Of a DNA stretch of 64,000 nucleotides, positions 61,024-64,000 are shown one piece after another. Position 1 is the first letter of the stretch; every line of letters starts with the position of its first letter. Below the pieces are notes generated by a model. The model was not told the DNA's origin. It did not search any database and saw nothing but the letters and a program-made list of their open reading frames with translations. Position numbers and translations under genes: made by a program. Source of the stretch: Struthio camelus (taxonomy: Eukaryota; Chordata; Aves; Struthioniformes; Struthionidae); assembly GCF_040807025.1 (NCBI RefSeq), contig NC_090942.1, positions 203,414,747 through 203,478,746 of the forward strand, in the 5' to 3' direction.

Positions 61024-61056
61024 ATGTGTGCTAAAAATGGATCATCACTGTCCATG
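61024..61056 (+). CDS. ZDHHC20: ZDHHC20 exon 6 (33 nt, DHHC active site)
   Basis: A 33-base exon that completes Ile144 and reads CVLKMDHHCP plus the first two bases of Trp155, before GTAAGT. It carries the catalytic DHHC tetrapeptide; by exon joining the active-site cysteine is Cys153, acylated during the two-step palmitoyl transfer. Human ZDHHC20 has it at Cys156, and the shift of three equals the shortening seen in exon 2. The zinc ligands Cys145, His151 and His152 also lie in or next to this exon. Confidence 0.97.
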
Positions 61057-61882
61057 GTAAGTTTAGGAAAATGAAAAACAGATCAGTGTAATAGTGATGA
61101 GCTGGATCCTACATGCTCTTTCACAAATGTAAATTTTAAATAAAAATTTGATTTTCACAGAATTCCTTGAAGTTTTGATATGTGTAAATATTTTTTTCCT
61201 AATGTGTGCTGCAACTTAGAATTATAAGCCCAGTAGCCCAAATCACACACTGTCTCCTTACAGAGAGAAAAAGTTAACGCGAAGTATGAAAAACGGCATT
61301 TCTTTCTTTTGGTTGGTTCGGTATCAGGAGAGAAGCTGTCTACTGCCCTGTGAAATTCAGTTCTCCAGTTCTAGATCCACAGTAGATAGGATCCAATCCA
61401 ACAGTTACTCTGCTGCAATATATATTCACTGCTTATCAGTAAAAATATTATCTATTGTCATTACAAAAATACCGCTATCAATAGTTGACTTGAAGGGGTT
61501 TTTGTAACTAAAGCAACCTCCACTGAAATTGATGGAGACTTGTATTGTCTTCAGCAAGGACTGCAGTTAGTTCCTAGTGTGTGAGATGCTTCCTATACAG
61601 ACTGTATATATCGTACACTTTGTTAGCTCATGTCTTGTCCCGTAGAACTCCTTGTGGGGGCAAAGTTTATGAGAGGGCCCAGATCACTTGGCCTGAAGGA
61701 AGAAACTTTGTTCAAAATGGTGGCCTGAAATGCTTCTGAAGTACTAGTGCCAGACTGTTTTTGACATACTGCTGACACCATGCACAATCTTATAATGCTC
61801 TGTAAAAACAGCTGAATGTATTATTTTTATTTATTTATTTTTTTATATTATAATAACCTCTTTCTCTTTCCTCTCCTTCTAG
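61057..61882 (+). other. ZDHHC20: ZDHHC20 intron 6 (826 bp)
   Basis: From GTAAGT to CTCCTTCTAG. An open frame at 61286-61507 has no support. A T/A-rich tract lies near 61821-61850. Confidence 0.9.
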
Positions 61883-62003
61883 GGTGAATAATTGTGTGGG
61901 ATTTTCTAACTACAAATTCTTCCTCCTGTTTTTAATGTATTCCTTACTGTACTGTTTGTTTGTTGCTGCTACAGTCTTGCAGTACTTCATAAAGTTTTGG
62001 ACA
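61883..62003 (+). CDS. ZDHHC20: ZDHHC20 exon 7 (end of DHHC domain, TM3)
   Basis: The exon completes Trp155 and reads [20 protein letters not shown], then [20 protein letters not shown], ending at codon 195 in phase 0 before GTAAGT. WVNNCVG closes the DHHC domain, with Cys159 a zinc ligand. Residues about 168-190 form the third membrane helix. It differs from the human stretch in only a few positions. TM4, the TTxE motif and the C-terminal tail are encoded beyond the right edge. Confidence 0.97.
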
Positions 62004-64000
62004 GTAAGTTCTAAGACTTGTTTGTTTGTTTAATCATGCACGTGTTATTGCAGGCTACGTCAGCATGTTGTCACTCACCATTTAGTCTGTTCCATAGTTC
62101 ATTGCCATTAACAGCATCAATCGAGGTGACTGAAATAGGAGCGCTTTCTGAATTTTGATGAATTAAATGTATTACACTGGCCTGGATGAGTAACTGGGGA
62201 AAGAAGTTCCAATGAGGACGCTGTGCAATTTCTCTGCTCCCTCAAAACAGAGTGGCTCAGCTCAGGTTTTTTTGAAACTCTTGGATATAGATATGTAGAT
62301 AAAGAGAGAGAACTAGCTATATCAAACAATTGCATGTGTGTGTGTGTAAACATATATACATGTATATATAAAAATACTGAAAAATGTCAGATAGAAATAA
62401 CAATTCTGTATCTTCTGTATCTTCTTTAACTTGTTTATGGATACTCTGCTATCAGATGAGGCAACTGAACTTTTTGGGAATTCACCAATCTCTGATTTGG
62501 TATGCCTACATACAGATATTTGTATTAGTGGCTTTTATTGAGCTGATACAATGTTAATGATATCCATCTTTCCTGCAACTATTACCAGTTGTCAAATGGT
62601 CTATACACATTTATTGTATTATCTCTAGAGAGAGACATGTATGTGAAGTGCAGGCATCCTTGTACATCAGTGTTGTTCCTCCTATTGATTTTGTTCTATT
62701 TGTGTTCCAGGCCGAATAGGGTGTCTTCTGGTGTTGTTTCCCTGTCATCTCTGGCACCTTGTACTGTTCTTTCTTGTCTTTTGAGATAAAAGAGTCTTCT
62801 CTTAATTCCCTTAACCAATTTATGTTGAAAAATCACTATGAGTTGGAAGGCTGTCCATCACAATTTTTAAAGTTAATAACAGCATATATTTCTTAGATGC
62901 TAGTTGTTGTCCGAATAGCTGTGGAAAGTAGTAATTATCTATATCTATAAAATAACCATTATTGGACCAAAAAGATTTTGCCAGTTCAGGGTTAGAGAAG
63001 CTTCATCATGTATTCAGAGTAGCTGTTCTTTGAAACAGTTGTCATTAGACAGGTGAGGCAAATGGTGCAAAAAGTACATTGTGTTTATGTTTATCTAAGC
63101 CTATGGGTCTGATCTGCCAAAATGCCATGTCTCAGGCTCTCAGTTCTGTAAAGCTGCCTGTCACTGGAGAACAAGGAACTCAGAGGAAAGTGAGCTTTCA
63201 GTATTGTGTGAGATGAATGTATTTATCATAATGTACATATAAATATATTTATCAGTCATAACTGTGGCTTCACACGTTTCTGAAATGAAATGGTCTGATT
63301 CAGCTGTTCAGTCTTGCTTGACTGTAAATGGTTAAGTTTTTAATTTGTGAATGTGCCACTCCCAGACATCTGCCTGGCTGCTTTCCAGTGCTTTGTATGC
63401 AATTTCTAATGAAACTGTAGATGCGTTCCTACATATTTACCAGTCAGTGCTTGCGCGAAGAAAATGAATTTGCTTTGTCACCTCACTTCGTGTGTGTTAC
63501 GGCAATGAAAGTCCCCAGGACATCTGACCGCAATGAACATTCAGTACCAGCATTTCCAGCAAGCCTACTCCAAAGCCCATTGGACGCAATATTGAAGTGG
63601 ACCCTTGAGCAGAGGAAGGAAACTTAAGAGGGTTTTTTTTTAATGATTTTGTTGATTAAATGCTTCCTGCAAGAACGGGCTGCTTCTGGAATATGCCAGT
63701 AGAAGGCTTAGTTGTGTGCTTGCACTTGTTGCTTTCGTTTCCCAGTTACTTCCAAAACAGAATTTTGTAATGCTGTAGTCTTACAATTAGAATAGAACTC
63801 TAACTCGCTTTACCTATATTAAATCACTTGTTCCACATAGCTATTTGTAATAGCTATGATCATATTGTAGTCCAGCTAAAGTAGACTTCCAGAAAGAGGT
63901 GCCAGCACCATAATTGTGTAGGCTTGCAAAATTTAGTGCGACTCTAGTATGTAGAAGCTCTTCTAGGCCAGTGCTGTCGGCTGCAGAATAGAATCCTCAA
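62004..64000 (+). other. ZDHHC20: ZDHHC20 intron 7 (5' part)
   Basis: Begins GTAAGT and runs off the window. The next expected coding sequence (human NELTDTRAKFHV...) was not found before 64000. AT-rich with a TG stretch near 62334-62349. Small open frames at 62589-62789 and 63421-63627 are unsupported. Confidence 0.8.

Noticed and set aside
1..64000. Search for CRISPR arrays, operons, phage or toxin-antitoxin modules
   Set aside because: The gene structure, splice sites and repeats are those of a vertebrate nuclear genome; the tandem arrays here lack repeat-spacer organisation.

Overview
The window is vertebrate nuclear DNA: small exons with GT/AG splice sites, long AT-rich introns, one GC-rich CpG-island promoter, old retroelements and microsatellites. 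CR1-type LINE ends and the protein sequences point to a sauropsid, most likely a bird. The species cannot be fixed from the sequence alone. There is no bacterial-style operon, CRISPR array or plasmid feature.

Two protein-coding genes are supported, both on the + strand and in the order known from other amniotes. (1) The 3' part of MICU2 (EFHA1), a regulator of the mitochondrial calcium uniporter: four exons at 6389-6560, 6853-6961, 10096-10253 and 10585-10689. They encode the last 180 or so residues, including the C-terminal EF-hand, followed by a 3' UTR with AATAAA at 11459. (2) The 5' part of ZDHHC20, a DHHC protein S-palmitoyltransferase: a CpG-island promoter around 26.1-27.4 kb, the start codon at 26648, and seven coding exons up to 62003. 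These encode 195 residues: TM1, TM2, the complete Cys-rich DHHC domain and TM3. The rest of the gene lies beyond the right edge. The seven exons join in frame exactly (585 nt), and the four MICU2 exons join in frame to a stop codon.

Layout: 1-6388 MICU2 intron with a candidate solo LTR; 6389-11480 end of MICU2, with a CR1 fragment at about 7.9-8.2 kb; 11.5-26 kb intergenic, holding a badly decayed antisense endogenous retrovirus (about 16.9-22 kb) and an isolated GC/CpG-rich block (about 23.85-24.46 kb); 26.1-27.4 kb ZDHHC20 promoter and exon 1; 26.8-45.6 kb a very long first intron with a MIR-like SINE relic; 45.6-64 kb exons 2 to 7 with introns. Intron 3 holds a 3-kb block (54.1-57.1 kb) bounded by inverted copies of a 150-bp sequence and containing a perfect 12-bp tandem array and a 48/49-bp minisatellite. 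This block is the least explained structure in the window.

The two genes share orientation and synteny but work in different compartments (mitochondrial intermembrane space versus Golgi/plasma membrane). I found no sign that they act together, and no convincing new multi-gene system.
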